In this document: piece after piece, positions 33,432 through 43,876 of the stretch
Position numbering within the stretch: position 1 is the stretch's first letter
How the letters are laid out: the number at the start of each line of letters is the position of its first letter
DNA from: Streptomyces sp. TLI_105
Lineage (GTDB): Bacteria; Actinomycetota; Actinomycetes; Streptomycetales; Streptomycetaceae
Assembly: GCF_900105415.1 (NCBI RefSeq)
Contig: NZ_FNSM01000001.1
Coordinates: 3,996,501-4,060,500 of the forward strand
Direction of reading: 5' to 3'
DNA: 64,000 nucleotides
Program-made: the position numbers and the translations under genes
The notes under the pieces: generated by a model
Seen by the model: only the letters and a program-made list of their open reading frames with translations
The model's database searches: none
What the model was told of the DNA's origin: nothing

Positions 33432-34148
33432 ATGTCTGAAGAGAAGACGCCCGGGGCGGCCACGGCCCGTCCCGGGCGGCGCACGCCGCTGGTCATCGCG
33501 GCCGTCGCGATCGTCGCCGCGCTCGGCATCACCGCCGCCGTCGGCCTCGGCGACGACGACAAGCCCTCGGGCTCCGGCTCGGCGGTCGCCGAGATCTCCG
33601 GCGGCACCGACTCCACCAAGGCCGCCACCGTCCTCGACCGGCCGTTCACCAAGCCCGCGCTCGTCCTCACCGACACCAAGGGCCAGAAGTACGACCTGCG
33701 GGAGCGGACCAAGGGCAAGCCGACGCTCATCTACTTCGGCTACACGCACTGCCCCGACGTCTGCCCCCTGACGATGAGCAACATCGCCATCGCCAAGAAG
33801 AAGCTCCCCAAGGCCGACCAGGACAAGCTCCAGGTCGTCTTCGTCACCACCGACCCCGAGCGGGACACCTCCGCCGAGCTCGCCAAGTGGCTGCCCGCCG
33901 CCGGCGACCCCTCCTTCACCGGCCTCACCGGCGACTTCTCCGCCATCCAGGCGGGGGCCCGGCAGATCGGCATCGGCATCGACCCGCCGACGAAGGACAA
34001 GGACGGCAACGTCGTCTCCATGCACGGAGCCCAGGTGATCGCCTTCTCGCCCACCACCGACCAGGGCTACGTCCTGTACGGCGAGGACGCGAGCGTCGAC
34101 GACTACGCCAAGGACCTGCCGAAGATCATCAAGGGGGAGAACCCGTGA
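33432..34148 (+). CDS. sco: SCO1/SenC copper chaperone
   Basis: A 238-residue membrane-anchored thioredoxin-fold protein. An N-terminal anchor (LVIAAVAIVAALGITAAVGL) is followed by the domain with the CxxxC copper site CPDVC and the distal His in MHGAQVIAF. Sco proteins deliver copper to cytochrome c oxidase; in S. lividans the homologue works with ECuC in a pathway that also affects development. The stop overlaps the start of the next gene (GTGA), so the two are translationally coupled. Confidence 0.9.
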   Translation: MSEEKTPGAATARPGRRTPLVIAAVAIVAALGITAAVGLGDDDKPSGSGSAVAEISGGTDSTKAATVLDRPFTKPALVLTDTKGQKYDLRERTKGKPTLIYFGYTHCPDVCPLTMSNIAIAKKKLPKADQDKLQVVFVTTDPERDTSAELAKWLPAAGDPSFTGLTGDFSAIQAGARQIGIGIDPPTKDKDGNVVSMHGAQVIAFSPTTDQGYVLYGEDASVDDYAKDLPKIIKGENP

Positions 34149-34597
34149 CCCGCCGCACCACCGCCCTGTCCGCCGCCGTGGCGCTCGCCGCCGCGCTCGC
34201 GCTGACCGGGTGCTCGTCCTCCGAGAGCAAGCCCGACCTGGAGGTCAGCGGCGCGTTCATGCCCCAGCCGGTGATGGACATGGCCGGCGGCTTCCTCACG
34301 ATCAAGAACGACGGCGACACGGCGGACAAGCTGACCTCCGTCACCAGCCCGCTCTCGGACGACGTCACGATCCACGAGACGAAGGACCAGAAGATGCGGG
34401 AGGTGAAGTCCTTCGACATCCCCGCGAACGGCGAGCTGAAGCTCGAACGCGGCGGCAGCCACATCATGTTCATGGAGCTGAAGTCGAAGCCCAAGCAGGG
34501 CGACAAGGTCAGCATCGAGCTGCACTTCGAGAAGTCCGCCCCCATCAAGGTCGACCTTCCCGTCGAAGCACCCAACCACGACCCGCAGCAGCACTGA
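34145..34597 (+). CDS. ecuC: PCu(A)C-type extracellular copper chaperone lipoprotein
   Basis: A 150-residue lipoprotein. The lipobox ALTGCSS places the lipidated Cys at about residue 23. The mature PCu(A)C domain carries the expected copper ligands: IHETKDQKM and SHIMFM, plus MPQP near the start. Family members hand Cu(I) to Sco or directly to the Cu(A) site of cytochrome oxidase. The C-terminal tail NHDPQQH may bind more metal. The GTG overlaps the Sco stop, and CopCD follows 24 bases later. Confidence 0.9.
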   Translation: MTRRTTALSAAVALAAALALTGCSSSESKPDLEVSGAFMPQPVMDMAGGFLTIKNDGDTADKLTSVTSPLSDDVTIHETKDQKMREVKSFDIPANGELKLERGGSHIMFMELKSKPKQGDKVSIELHFEKSAPIKVDLPVEAPNHDPQQH

Positions 34598-34621
34598 GCT
34601 CGTTGACGGAGTGACACAGAG

Positions 34622-36646
34622 ATGACAACCACCGCCCCGCGCCTCGGCAACGCCCTGGCCCGGCTGCTGATCCTCGCGGCCGCGCTGCTCGGCACGCTGC
34701 TCGCCGGCGCCGCCCCCGCCTCCGCGCACGCGGCGCTCACCGGCAGCGACCCGAAGGACGGGGCGGTGGTCGCCATCGCCCCCAAAGAGGTCAACCTGAC
34801 CTTCTCCGAACAGGTCGCCATGAGCCCGGACTCCATCCGGGTCCTCGATCCGGCGGGCCGACGGGCCGACACCGGCGAGATACGCGATCTGTGCAGCGGC
34901 TCCGTCGTCCGGTACGGGGTGGGACTCCGCGCCGGACTGCCCGACGGCACGTACACCGTGGCCTGGCAGGCCGTCTCGGCCGACAGCCACCCCGTCGCCG
35001 GTGCCTTCACCTTCTCCATCGGAGCCCCCTCCACGACCTCCGTCGCCCTGTCCGACCAGGCGCCCGGCGGCGGCCTCGTCGGCGCCCTCTACGGCATCGC
35101 CCGCTACCTCGCGTACGCCGGATTCGCCGTCCTCGTCGGCGGCGGCGCCTTCGTCCTGGCCTGCTGGCCGCGCGGCGCGAGCGTCCGCCCCGTCCAGCAG
35201 ACCGTGGTCCGGGGCTGGCTGACCCTCACCGGCGCCACCCTGGCGATGCTGCTCCTGCGCCATCCGTACACCGGCTCCGGGAACCTCTCCGACGCCTTCG
35301 ACCTGGCCGGCCTGAGGACCGTCCTGGAGACGAAGACCGGCGCCGCCCTCACCTCCCGGCTGCTGCTCCTCGGCGCTGCCGCGCTGTTCGTGGCCGTCCT
35401 CTTCGGCGCCTACGCCCGCCGCACCGACCCGAAGGAGAAGAAGGACCTCTCCTTCGGACTCGCCCTCGGCGGCACCGTCGTCGCCGCCGGCATCGCCGGG
35501 ACCTGGGCCCTGGCCGAGCACGCCTCGACCGGTATCCAGCCGGGCGTCGCCATGCCCGTCGACATCCTGCACCTCCTCGCCGTCGCCGCCTGGCTCGGCG
35601 GCCTCACCGTGCTCCTCGTGGCCCTCTACCGGGCGCCGTCCGTCGAACGCTCCGCCGTCGAGCGCTTCTCCAAGGTGGCCTTCGGCTCCGTGGCCGTCCT
35701 CGCGGCCACCGGGCTCTACCAGTCCTGGCGCCAGGTCGGCTCCTGGTCCGCACTGACCGGGACCCGGTACGGCCAGCTGCTCCTGGTCAAGATCGGCCTC
35801 ATGGCGGTCCTCATCGGCATCGCCTGGATCTCCCGCCGCTGGACCCAGCGCCTGGCGGAACCGGCACCAGGGGGAGCGGACGAGACGCCGGGCGCGGACC
35901 CGGAAACCGAGGCGCCGGAAGCCGAGACCCTGGAAGCCGAGGAGCCGGGCGACGGGTCCGTGGCCACGGAGGAGCCCGAGGCCGACGGAGCCGAGGCCGA
36001 CCGCTCCGAGGACGACGGCTCCGAGGAGTCTGCTCCGTCCTCGGACGAAGCCGCCGGATCAGTCGACCCCGCGCGGGCCGCGCAGCTCGCCCGGCAGCGG
36101 GCCGCCGTCGCCACCGCCCGGCGGAAGCGGGAGCGGGACGCCGACCCCGAGCGGACCGGTCTGCGCCGCTCGGTGCTGACCGAGGCCGCCGTCGCCGTCG
36201 TCCTCCTCGCCGTGACCACCGTCCTCACCTCGACCGAGCCCGGTCGCACCGAGGAGGAGGCCGGGCGGGCCACCAGCGCCTCCGGCCCGGCCGCCGTGCC
36301 CGACCGGCCCGTCGACATCCGGCTGCCCTTCGACACCGGCGGCGTCGACGGCAAGGGCGTCGTCCGTCTCAGCCTCGACCCCGGCCGCACCGGTGCCAAC
36401 GCGCTCCACATCTTCGTCGAGCGCCCCAGCGGCAAGCCGCTGGACGTCCCCGAGATCAAGGTCGCCCTCACCCTGGAGGCGAAGGACGTGGGCCCGCTGC
36501 CCGTCGCCCCCGACCGGATCCAGACCGGGCACTGGAGCGCGAGCGGCGTCCAGATCCCGATGCCGGGCGACTGGAAGATCCAGGTGACCGTCCGTACCTC
36601 CGAAATCGACCAGACCACCATCGACAAGAACGTGAAGATCGGCTGA
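34622..36646 (+). CDS. copCD: CopC-CopD fusion copper transport protein with extra C-terminal domain
   Basis: A 674-residue protein. A signal peptide ends at ASAHAALTGSDP, so the mature protein starts with the His of the CopC copper site. The CopC domain (about 37-135) includes DSHPVAGAF. Eight or so membrane segments of CopD follow (150-410), with AEHASTG and DILHLLAVAAWLGG. Then comes a 90-residue acidic linker, one more membrane segment (SVLTEAAVAVVLLAVTTVL) and a YtkA-like exported domain. CopD imports copper captured by CopC. It lies between ecuC and dtpA in one operon. Confidence 0.88.
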   Translation: MTTTAPRLGNALARLLILAAALLGTLLAGAAPASAHAALTGSDPKDGAVVAIAPKEVNLTFSEQVAMSPDSIRVLDPAGRRADTGEIRDLCSGSVVRYGVGLRAGLPDGTYTVAWQAVSADSHPVAGAFTFSIGAPSTTSVALSDQAPGGGLVGALYGIARYLAYAGFAVLVGGGAFVLACWPRGASVRPVQQTVVRGWLTLTGATLAMLLLRHPYTGSGNLSDAFDLAGLRTVLETKTGAALTSRLLLLGAAALFVAVLFGAYARRTDPKEKKDLSFGLALGGTVVAAGIAGTWALAEHASTGIQPGVAMPVDILHLLAVAAWLGGLTVLLVALYRAPSVERSAVERFSKVAFGSVAVLAATGLYQSWRQVGSWSALTGTRYGQLLLVKIGLMAVLIGIAWISRRWTQRLAEPAPGGADETPGADPETEAPEAETLEAEEPGDGSVATEEPEADGAEADRSEDDGSEESAPSSDEAAGSVDPARAAQLARQRAAVATARRKRERDADPERTGLRRSVLTEAAVAVVLLAVTTVLTSTEPGRTEEEAGRATSASGPAAVPDRPVDIRLPFDTGGVDGKGVVRLSLDPGRTGANALHIFVERPSGKPLDVPEIKVALTLEAKDVGPLPVAPDRIQTGHWSASGVQIPMPGDWKIQVTVRTSEIDQTTIDKNVKIG

Positions 36647-36651
36647 GCCTC

Positions 36652-37911
36652 GTGACCGAAAGCGACAACCTCGATCTCTCCCGGCGGCGCCTGCTCGGCG
36701 CCGTCGGCGCGGCGGGCGCGGCCGGCCTCGTCGCCGGCGCGGCCGGCGGAGCCGGGATCTCCGCGGCCCTGTCCGACGACACCACCGGAGCCGGCGGCGC
36801 CCCGGCCCTGACCACCGTCGGCTCGACCGCGGTGATGTTTCACGGGAAACATCAGGCGGGCATCACCACCCCTCTCCAGTCCCGTGGCCACCTGGTCGCC
36901 TTCGACCTCGCCCCGGGCGCCGGCCGCAAGGAGGCCGCCGCCCTGCTGCGCCGCTGGTCGGCCACGGCGAAGGTGCTGATGGCGGGCAAGGCCCCGGCCG
37001 AGGACACCGGGGTCGCGCTCGACACGGGCCCGTCCTCCCTCACGGTCACCTTCGGCTTCGGCCGGACCTTCTTCGACCGCACCGGGCTCACCTCGCGCCG
37101 CCCCGCCGAGCTGGATCCGCTGCCCGCCTTCTCCGCCGACGCCCTGGACCCCCGGCGCTCGGAGGGCGATCTGTGGGTGCAGATCGGCGCCGACGACGCG
37201 CTCGTCGCCTTCCACGCGCTGCGCGCCGTCCAGAAGGACGCGGGGGACGCGGCCCGGGTGCGCTGGCAGATGAACGGCTTCAACCGCTCGGCCGGTGCCA
37301 CCGCGAAGCCGATGACCGCCCGCAACCTGATGGGGCAGGTCGACGGCACGGGCAATCCGAAGCCCACCGACCCGGACTTCGACCGGCGGATCTTCGTCCC
37401 GGCCGGGTCGGGCGGCGCGCCGGAGTGGATGGCCGGCGGCTCGTACGCGGTGGTGCGACGGATCCGGATGCTCCTCGACGACTGGGAGAAGCTGCCGCTG
37501 GACCGGCAGGAGAAGGTGATCGGGCGCCGGAAGTCCGACGGGGCCCCGCTCACCGGCGGCTCCGAGACCACCGAGCTCGATCTGGACAAGCTCGGGCCGG
37601 ACGGGAAGCTCGTCATCCCCGGCAACGCCCACTCCCGGATCTCCGCCCCCGAACAGAACGGCGGGGCGGCGATGCTGCGCAGGCCGTTCTCCTTCCACGA
37701 CGGGATCGGCCCGGACGGAACGCCGGACGCGGGACTCCTCTTCGTCTGCTGGCAGGCGGACCCCCTCAGGGGCTTCGTCCCGGTGCAGCGCAAGCTCGAC
37801 CGGGGCGACGCGCTGTCCGCGTTCATCCGCCACGAGGCGAGCGGGCTCTTCGCGGTCCCGGGCGGTCCCGCCGAGGGCGAGTACGTGGGCCAGCGCCTCC
37901 TGGAGGCCTGA
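36652..37911 (+). CDS. dtpA: Tat-exported DyP-type haem peroxidase
   Basis: A 419-residue DyP peroxidase of the EfeB/A class. The twin-arginine signal SRRRLLGAVGAAG is followed by the DyP fold, with the GXXDG motif in GQVDGTGNP (distal Asp) and His residues at GNAHSRISAPE. In S. lividans DtpA works with the Sco and ECuC pathway in maturing the copper oxidase GlxA and in aerial development; here it is the last gene of the same operon order. The GTG start is five bases after the copCD stop. A near-perfect parS site lies inside the coding sequence at 36836-36851. Confidence 0.9.
   Translation: MTESDNLDLSRRRLLGAVGAAGAAGLVAGAAGGAGISAALSDDTTGAGGAPALTTVGSTAVMFHGKHQAGITTPLQSRGHLVAFDLAPGAGRKEAAALLRRWSATAKVLMAGKAPAEDTGVALDTGPSSLTVTFGFGRTFFDRTGLTSRRPAELDPLPAFSADALDPRRSEGDLWVQIGADDALVAFHALRAVQKDAGDAARVRWQMNGFNRSAGATAKPMTARNLMGQVDGTGNPKPTDPDFDRRIFVPAGSGGAPEWMAGGSYAVVRRIRMLLDDWEKLPLDRQEKVIGRRKSDGAPLTGGSETTELDLDKLGPDGKLVIPGNAHSRISAPEQNGGAAMLRRPFSFHDGIGPDGTPDAGLLFVCWQADPLRGFVPVQRKLDRGDALSAFIRHEASGLFAVPGGPAEGEYVGQRLLEA
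36836..36851. other. parS: Intragenic parS-like site (one mismatch)
   Basis: TGTTTCACGGGAAACA differs from the ParB-binding consensus TGTTTCACGTGAAACA at one of 16 positions. It lies within dtpA, coding for VMFHGKH. Confidence 0.75.
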
Positions 37912-37968
37912 CCGTCCCGGCCGGAGGGACGCCCCGTCGGCGCGGCGGCTCTCTCCGGCGGCGACCAT

Positions 37969-37974
37969 TAGGGT
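37969..37974 (+). promoter_or_regulatory. -10 element for leaderless pheA
   Basis: TAGGGT is followed by exactly six bases and then the pheA ATG. No Shine-Dalgarno is present, supporting a leaderless message. Confidence 0.55.
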
Positions 37975-37980
37975 GACGGT

Positions 37981-38916
37981 ATGTCCGCCACCCGGTACAC
38001 CTATCTCGGCCCCGAAGGCACCTTCACCGAGGCGGCGCTGCGCACGCTGCCCGAGGCCGCGACGCGGGAGCTCGTCCCCATGGTCTCGGTCCCGGCCGCC
38101 CTCGACGCCGTGCGGAACGGGGAGGCCGCCGCCGCGCTCGTCCCGATCGAGAACTCGGTCGAGGGCGGGGTGACCGCGACGCTGGACGAGCTGGCCTCCG
38201 GCGAGCCGCTGATGATCTACCGCGAGGTGCTCCTCCCGATCGCCTTCGCGCTGCTCGTCCGGCCCGGGACCAAGCTCTCCGAGGTCAAGACGGTCACGGG
38301 CCACCCGGTGGCCCAGCCGCAGGTCCGGAACTGGCTGCGGGCCCATCTGCCCGAGGCGGTGTGGGAGTCGGCGGCCTCCAACGCGGACGGCGCCCGGCTG
38401 GTGCAGGAGGGCCGGTTCGACGCCGCCTTCGCGGGGGAGTTCGCGGCGGCGACGTACGGCCTCCAGGCGCTGGTCACGGAGATCCACGACGCGGAGAACG
38501 CCGAGACGCGGTTCGTGCTCGTGGGTCGGCCGGCCCGGCCGGCGGCTCCGACGGGCGCGGACAAGACCTCGGTGGTGCTGTGGCTGGGTGACGATCATCC
38601 GGGTGCCCTCCTCGAACTGCTCCAGGAGTTCGCGGTGCGCGGGGTGAACCTGATGCTGATCCAGTCCCGGCCCACGGGAGCGGGGATCGGGAACTACTGC
38701 TTCGCCGTGGACGCCGAGGGTCATGTCTCGGACCGGCGGGTGGGCGAGGCGCTGATGGGCCTCAAGCGGATCTGCCCCAAGGTGCGGTTCCTCGGCTCGT
38801 ACCCCCGGGCGGGTGTCTCGGTGGAGGACGTGTCGGCGCTGCGGCGCGGGACTTCGGACGTGGAGTTCATGGAGGCCTCCGACTGGCTGGCGAGGGCCCA
38901 GGACGGTCGGGCCTGA
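37981..38916 (+). CDS. pheA: Prephenate dehydratase
   Basis: A 311-residue monofunctional prephenate dehydratase making phenylpyruvate for phenylalanine synthesis. YLGPEGTFTEAAL opens the catalytic domain, PIENSVEGGV binds substrate and NAETRFVLV holds the catalytic Thr. A C-terminal ACT regulatory domain (about 195-275) has HPGALLELL (GALV motif) and IQSRPTGAG, the Phe-binding ESRP motif with Gln for Glu. No chorismate mutase domain is fused. It is followed by a 487-bp gap with DnaA-box-like sites. Confidence 0.95.
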   Translation: MSATRYTYLGPEGTFTEAALRTLPEAATRELVPMVSVPAALDAVRNGEAAAALVPIENSVEGGVTATLDELASGEPLMIYREVLLPIAFALLVRPGTKLSEVKTVTGHPVAQPQVRNWLRAHLPEAVWESAASNADGARLVQEGRFDAAFAGEFAAATYGLQALVTEIHDAENAETRFVLVGRPARPAAPTGADKTSVVLWLGDDHPGALLELLQEFAVRGVNLMLIQSRPTGAGIGNYCFAVDAEGHVSDRRVGEALMGLKRICPKVRFLGSYPRAGVSVEDVSALRRGTSDVEFMEASDWLARAQDGRA

Positions 38917-38953
38917 TCCGATGGTGGACGAACTCCCGCGACGGCGTGAACGG

Positions 38954-39291
38954 TCGTCCACAGGTACGAACCACTAGTCCTACCTGCATACTTTTCAGTT
39001 ACCCACAGAGGTTATCCACAGGCCCCCTCTCAGGCCTGGGGACAAGTCGACACCCCATCGAGACAAGGTCGACAAATCACCCTGCCCACTCCCCACCCAT
39101 CCGTGCGCCATCCACAGCGCCTCCCCGGCTCCCCCGTCAGCAGGCCTCTGCCGACCCACTCGTTGGAGCGATCAATTCCCACCCAAATGAGTGTGTGGAG
39201 GGTGTTTGATCACGGAATTCCCAGGCACCATGAGGGAAATCCCTGGGGTCTTCTCCGTAGTCCACAGATTTTCCGCACAGCCTGTGGATAA
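38954..39291. other. Cluster of DnaA-box-like sequences between pheA and serS
   Basis: Six 9-mers of the TTNTCCACA type: TCGTCCACA (38954), TTACCCACA (38999), TTATCCACA (39012), CCATCCACA (39108), TAGTCCACA (39258) and, inverted, TGTGGATAA (39283-39291). Two are exact TTATCCACA; the others have one or two mismatches to the Streptomyces consensus TTGTCCACA. The region (38917-39403) is less GC-rich than its surroundings and contains no gene. Confidence 0.7.
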
Positions 39292-39391
39292 GTGAATGGG
39301 CGACTCCGTCCACCGACATTTCCACGGGTCTCAATTCGGGCGAATCAACACGCGCCCCCTTATCCGGTGGGGGCACGCGAACGCGCACCGG

Positions 39392-39397
39392 TAGCCT
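39392..39397 (+). promoter_or_regulatory. -10 element for leaderless serS
   Basis: TAGCCT lies exactly six bases before the serS GTG, and there is no ribosome-binding site. Confidence 0.55.
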
Positions 39398-39403
39398 GGT
39401 GGG

Positions 39404-40693
39404 GTGATTGACCTTCGCCTGCTCCGTGAGGACCCCGACCGTGTTCGCGCCTCCCAGCGCGCCCGTGGAGAGGACGTCGCGCTCGTCGACGCCCTGCTCT
39501 CCGCCGATGAGCGGCGCAGGTCGTCCGGCGTCCGCTTCGACGAGCTCCGATCCGAGCAGAAGGCGCTCGGCAAGCTGATCCCCAAGGCCACCCCGGAGGA
39601 GCGCGCCGAGCTCCTGCAGAAGGCCGAGCAGCTCAAGACCGACGTCAAGGCCGCCGAGGCCGAGCAGAACGAGGCCGACGAGACGGCCAGGCAGCTTCTG
39701 CTCCAGCTGGGGAACATCGTCCACACGGACGTCCCGGTCGGCGGCGAGGAGGACTTCGTCGTCCTCGAGACGCACGGCACCATCCGCGACTTCGCGGCCG
39801 AGGGCTTCGAGCCCAGGGACCACCTGGAGCTCGGCGAGGCGCTCGGCGCCATCGACGTCGAGCGGGGCGCCAAGGTCTCCGGCTCGCGCTTCTACTACCT
39901 GACCGGCGTCGGCGCCCTCCTGGAGCTCGCCCTGGTCAACGCGGCGATCGCCCAGGCCACCGAGGCCGGCTTCATCCCCATGCTGACCCCGGCGCTGGTC
40001 CGTCCGCGCGCCATGGAGGGCACCGGCTTCCTCGGCCAGGCCGCGGAGAACGTGTACCACCTGGAGAAGGACGACTACTACCTCGTCGGCACGTCCGAGG
40101 TGCCCCTCGCCGCGTACCACATGGACGAGATCATCGAGGCCGACAAGCTGCCGCTGCGGTACGCGGGCTTCTCGCCCTGCTTCCGCCGCGAGGCCGGCAC
40201 GTACGGCAAGGACACCCGGGGCATCTTCCGCGTCCACCAGTTCGACAAGGTCGAGATGTTCTCGTACGTCGCTCCGGAGGACGCCGAGGCCGAGCACAAG
40301 CGGCTCCTGGAGTGGGAGAAGCAGTGGCTGACCTCGCTGGAGCTGCCGTTCCAGGTCATCGACGTCGCCACCGGTGACCTCGGCGCCTCCGCCTCCCGCA
40401 AGTTCGACTGCGAGGCGTGGATCCCGACGCAGGGCAAGTACCGCGAGCTGACCTCCGCCTCGAACTGCGACAGCTTCCAGGCCCGCCGCCTCTCCGTCCG
40501 CATGCGCGACGACAAGGACGGCAAGAAGGTCGTGCAGCCGCTGGCCACCCTGAACGGCACGCTGTGCGCCGTACCGCGCACGATCGTGGCGATCCTCGAG
40601 AACCACCAGCTGGCCGACGGTTCCGTGCGGGTGCCCGAGGTGCTCCGTCCGTACCTCGGCGGCCGCGAGGTCCTGGAGCCGATCGCCAAGTGA
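39404..40693 (+). CDS. serS: Seryl-tRNA synthetase
   Basis: A 429-residue class II aminoacyl-tRNA synthetase, normal length. It starts [18 protein letters not shown] and has the long antiparallel coiled-coil arm (about residues 30-105) that binds the tRNA variable arm. Motif 2 is [20 protein letters not shown] and motif 3 lies in [20 protein letters not shown]. Two tRNA-Ser genes occur elsewhere in the window. It overlaps the following HAD gene (GTGA). Confidence 0.97.
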   Translation: MIDLRLLREDPDRVRASQRARGEDVALVDALLSADERRRSSGVRFDELRSEQKALGKLIPKATPEERAELLQKAEQLKTDVKAAEAEQNEADETARQLLLQLGNIVHTDVPVGGEEDFVVLETHGTIRDFAAEGFEPRDHLELGEALGAIDVERGAKVSGSRFYYLTGVGALLELALVNAAIAQATEAGFIPMLTPALVRPRAMEGTGFLGQAAENVYHLEKDDYYLVGTSEVPLAAYHMDEIIEADKLPLRYAGFSPCFRREAGTYGKDTRGIFRVHQFDKVEMFSYVAPEDAEAEHKRLLEWEKQWLTSLELPFQVIDVATGDLGASASRKFDCEAWIPTQGKYRELTSASNCDSFQARRLSVRMRDDKDGKKVVQPLATLNGTLCAVPRTIVAILENHQLADGSVRVPEVLRPYLGGREVLEPIAK

Positions 40694-41496
40694 GCTCCTT
40701 CCCCTACCGCCTGGTCGCGACGGACCTCGACGGCACGCTACTGCGGTCCGACGAGTCCGTCTCGGACCGCACTCGGGACGCGCTCGCCGCGGCGACGGCG
40801 GCGGGTGCCGCGCACATCGTGGTCACCGGCCGGGCGGTGCCCTGGACCCGGCACATCCTGGACGACCTCGGCTACCAGGGGATCGCGGTGTGCGGGCAGG
40901 GCGCGCAGGTCTACCACGCCGGTGAGCACCGGCTGCTGACCTCGCTGACCCTCGACCGGCAGCTCGCGGGGCTCGCGCTCTCCAAGATCGAGGCGGAGGT
41001 GGGCCCGCTGGCGCTGGCCGCCAGCCGCGACGGTCTGGAGGGCGAGGTCCTGATGGGCCCCGGCTACCGGGCCCATGAGGGACCGCTGCCGTACGTGTCG
41101 TACGAGGACCCGGCGGAGCTGTGGGCGGCGCCGCTGACCAAGCTGTACGTCCAGCATCCGACGCTGACCGACGACGAGCTGACCCGGGCCGCGCGGGAGA
41201 CGGTCGGCGGGCTCGTCGACGTCGTCATGGCGGGCCCGGGCATCGTGGAGATCCTCCCGCTCGGCCTCAGCAAGGCGACCGGCCTGTCGCTCGCGGCGCG
41301 CCGGCTCGGTGTGAAGGCCGCGGAGACGATCGCCTTCGGCGACATGCCGAACGACATCCCGATGTTCGGCTGGGCGGCGCACGGCGTGGCCATGGGCAAC
41401 GCGCACGAGGAGCTGCGGGCGGTGGCGGACGAGGTGACGGCCTCGAACGAGGAGGACGGCATCGCGCTCGTCCTGGAGCGCCTGCTGGCGGCCTGA
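40690..41496 (+). CDS. HAD-family (Cof-type) phosphatase
   Basis: A 268-residue HAD hydrolase of the Cof/IIB subclass. [15 protein letters not shown] holds the nucleophile Asp and general acid, IVVTGR motif II, the Lys of LGLSKATGL motif III and [10 protein letters not shown] motif IV. The IIB cap lies between motifs II and III. These enzymes dephosphorylate small sugar phosphates or cofactors; the substrate cannot be told. Its GTG overlaps the serS stop, so it is translationally coupled to serS, and a strong terminator follows. Confidence 0.9.
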   Translation: MSSFPYRLVATDLDGTLLRSDESVSDRTRDALAAATAAGAAHIVVTGRAVPWTRHILDDLGYQGIAVCGQGAQVYHAGEHRLLTSLTLDRQLAGLALSKIEAEVGPLALAASRDGLEGEVLMGPGYRAHEGPLPYVSYEDPAELWAAPLTKLYVQHPTLTDDELTRAARETVGGLVDVVMAGPGIVEILPLGLSKATGLSLAARRLGVKAAETIAFGDMPNDIPMFGWAAHGVAMGNAHEELRAVADEVTASNEEDGIALVLERLLAA

Positions 41497-41511
41497 ACCG
41501 GCGATACCCGG

Positions 41512-41547
41512 ACGAAGGCCCGCTCCCCTCGGGGAGCGGGCCTTCGT
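41512..41547 (+). terminator. Strong hairpin terminator after the serS operon
   Basis: ACGAAGGCCCGCTCCCC (41512-41528) pairs with GGGGAGCGGGCCTTCGT (41531-41547). It is followed by GGG rather than a T run, as is common in Streptomyces. Confidence 0.9.
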
Positions 41548-41627
41548 GGGTCGCGGCCCGCGCGGATTGGGGTCCGCGCGCTCGAAGCGGCCGCACCCGG
41601 GGAATCCCCCGTGTCCCCCGCGTGCAA

Positions 41628-42302
41628 CTAGTGTGCGTCGGGAGGCCGTTCGACGGCGACCGGTTTTCCGCCGGTCGGCGCTCCGCGGGTCAACGGGTGG
41701 CAGGCCAGGCCGATCGCCAGTGAGATCGCGTGACCGAGGTCGGTGTACGTGCGGTCGGCGGCGAGCGGCACGAGGAAGAACGCGGTCACCGCGGCGAGGT
41801 AGAGCAGGCGCCAGGGGTACGGCAGCCGGTAGGTCAGGATCCCGGCCGAGGCGGCGAGACCGTAGCTGACTCCGATGTCGACGACGTGCGCCATGCTGCG
41901 CGGCACGTCGTGCAGCTGGATGGCCGCCAGGACCACCTGCTGGCTGATGAGCGTGGCCGCGATGTGGGCGGTGGTGACGGTGAGGAGCCACTTCGGGGTG
42001 CCGAGCCAGCGTTCCACGGGGGCGTGGAAGACCTCGAAGAGCACCGCGTACAGCAGGAAGTCCGCCGGGTTCTCGATCCAGAACCCACTGCCCAGCAGGG
42101 CCCGCATCGGGTGGTGCGCGAGCTGGTGGAGATTGCTGCTGTTGCGGTGGAGGAGATAGGTCTCCAGCGCGGCGGGGGAGAGCGCGATGACGAGGCTGGT
42201 GATCGCGATGACCGCCAGCCACACATGCGTACCGGGTGACGAACGCACCCACGACCTGATCGGCCGGGACGGTTCGCCACCCGGGGAGGTTTCGCTCGGC
42301 AC
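41628..42302 (-). CDS. Rhomboid-like integral membrane protein
   Basis: A 224-residue polytopic protein with about six membrane segments (HVWLAVIAITSLVIAL, FLLYAVLFEVFHA, AHIAATLISQQVVLAA and others). The segment VDIGVSYGLAASAGIL could carry the rhomboid serine (GxS), and DLGHAISLAIGL the catalytic His; the classical GASG motif is not exact, so protease activity is uncertain. It begins with GTG at 42302, 35 bases downstream of the lpd gene on the same strand, and may be cotranscribed with it. Confidence 0.7.
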   Translation of the reverse strand: MPSETSPGGEPSRPIRSWVRSSPGTHVWLAVIAITSLVIALSPAALETYLLHRNSSNLHQLAHHPMRALLGSGFWIENPADFLLYAVLFEVFHAPVERWLGTPKWLLTVTTAHIAATLISQQVVLAAIQLHDVPRSMAHVVDIGVSYGLAASAGILTYRLPYPWRLLYLAAVTAFFLVPLAADRTYTDLGHAISLAIGLACHPLTRGAPTGGKPVAVERPPDAH

Positions 42303-42337
42303 CTTTCAGTGCCTATCACCCGAACCTGGGAGAAACC

Positions 42338-43741
<1,404 letters not shown>

Positions 43742-43876
43742 GACTGACTCCCGAGGGTGATGAGGGTGTTCGGCACACGTACGAGGCCACAGTAGTCCGG
43801 TCGCTGCGGCCTGGCCGGGGAGGCGAGGGAGCTCACTTGTAGGATGACTGGGCAACCGGGCGAATAGAGGATTTCG

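Noticed and set aside
35716..38961. 1,081-codon minus-strand frame over copCD, dtpA and pheA
   Set aside because: Antisense shadow; all three plus-strand genes have strong family motifs.
38917..39403. Possible oriC
   Set aside because: Too few boxes for a Streptomyces origin, and no dnaA or dnaN next to it; a DnaA-binding cluster is the safer call.
38917..39403. T-box or other riboswitch upstream of serS
   Set aside because: The serS -10 is six bases from its start codon, so there is no leader to hold one, and no T-box sequence was found.
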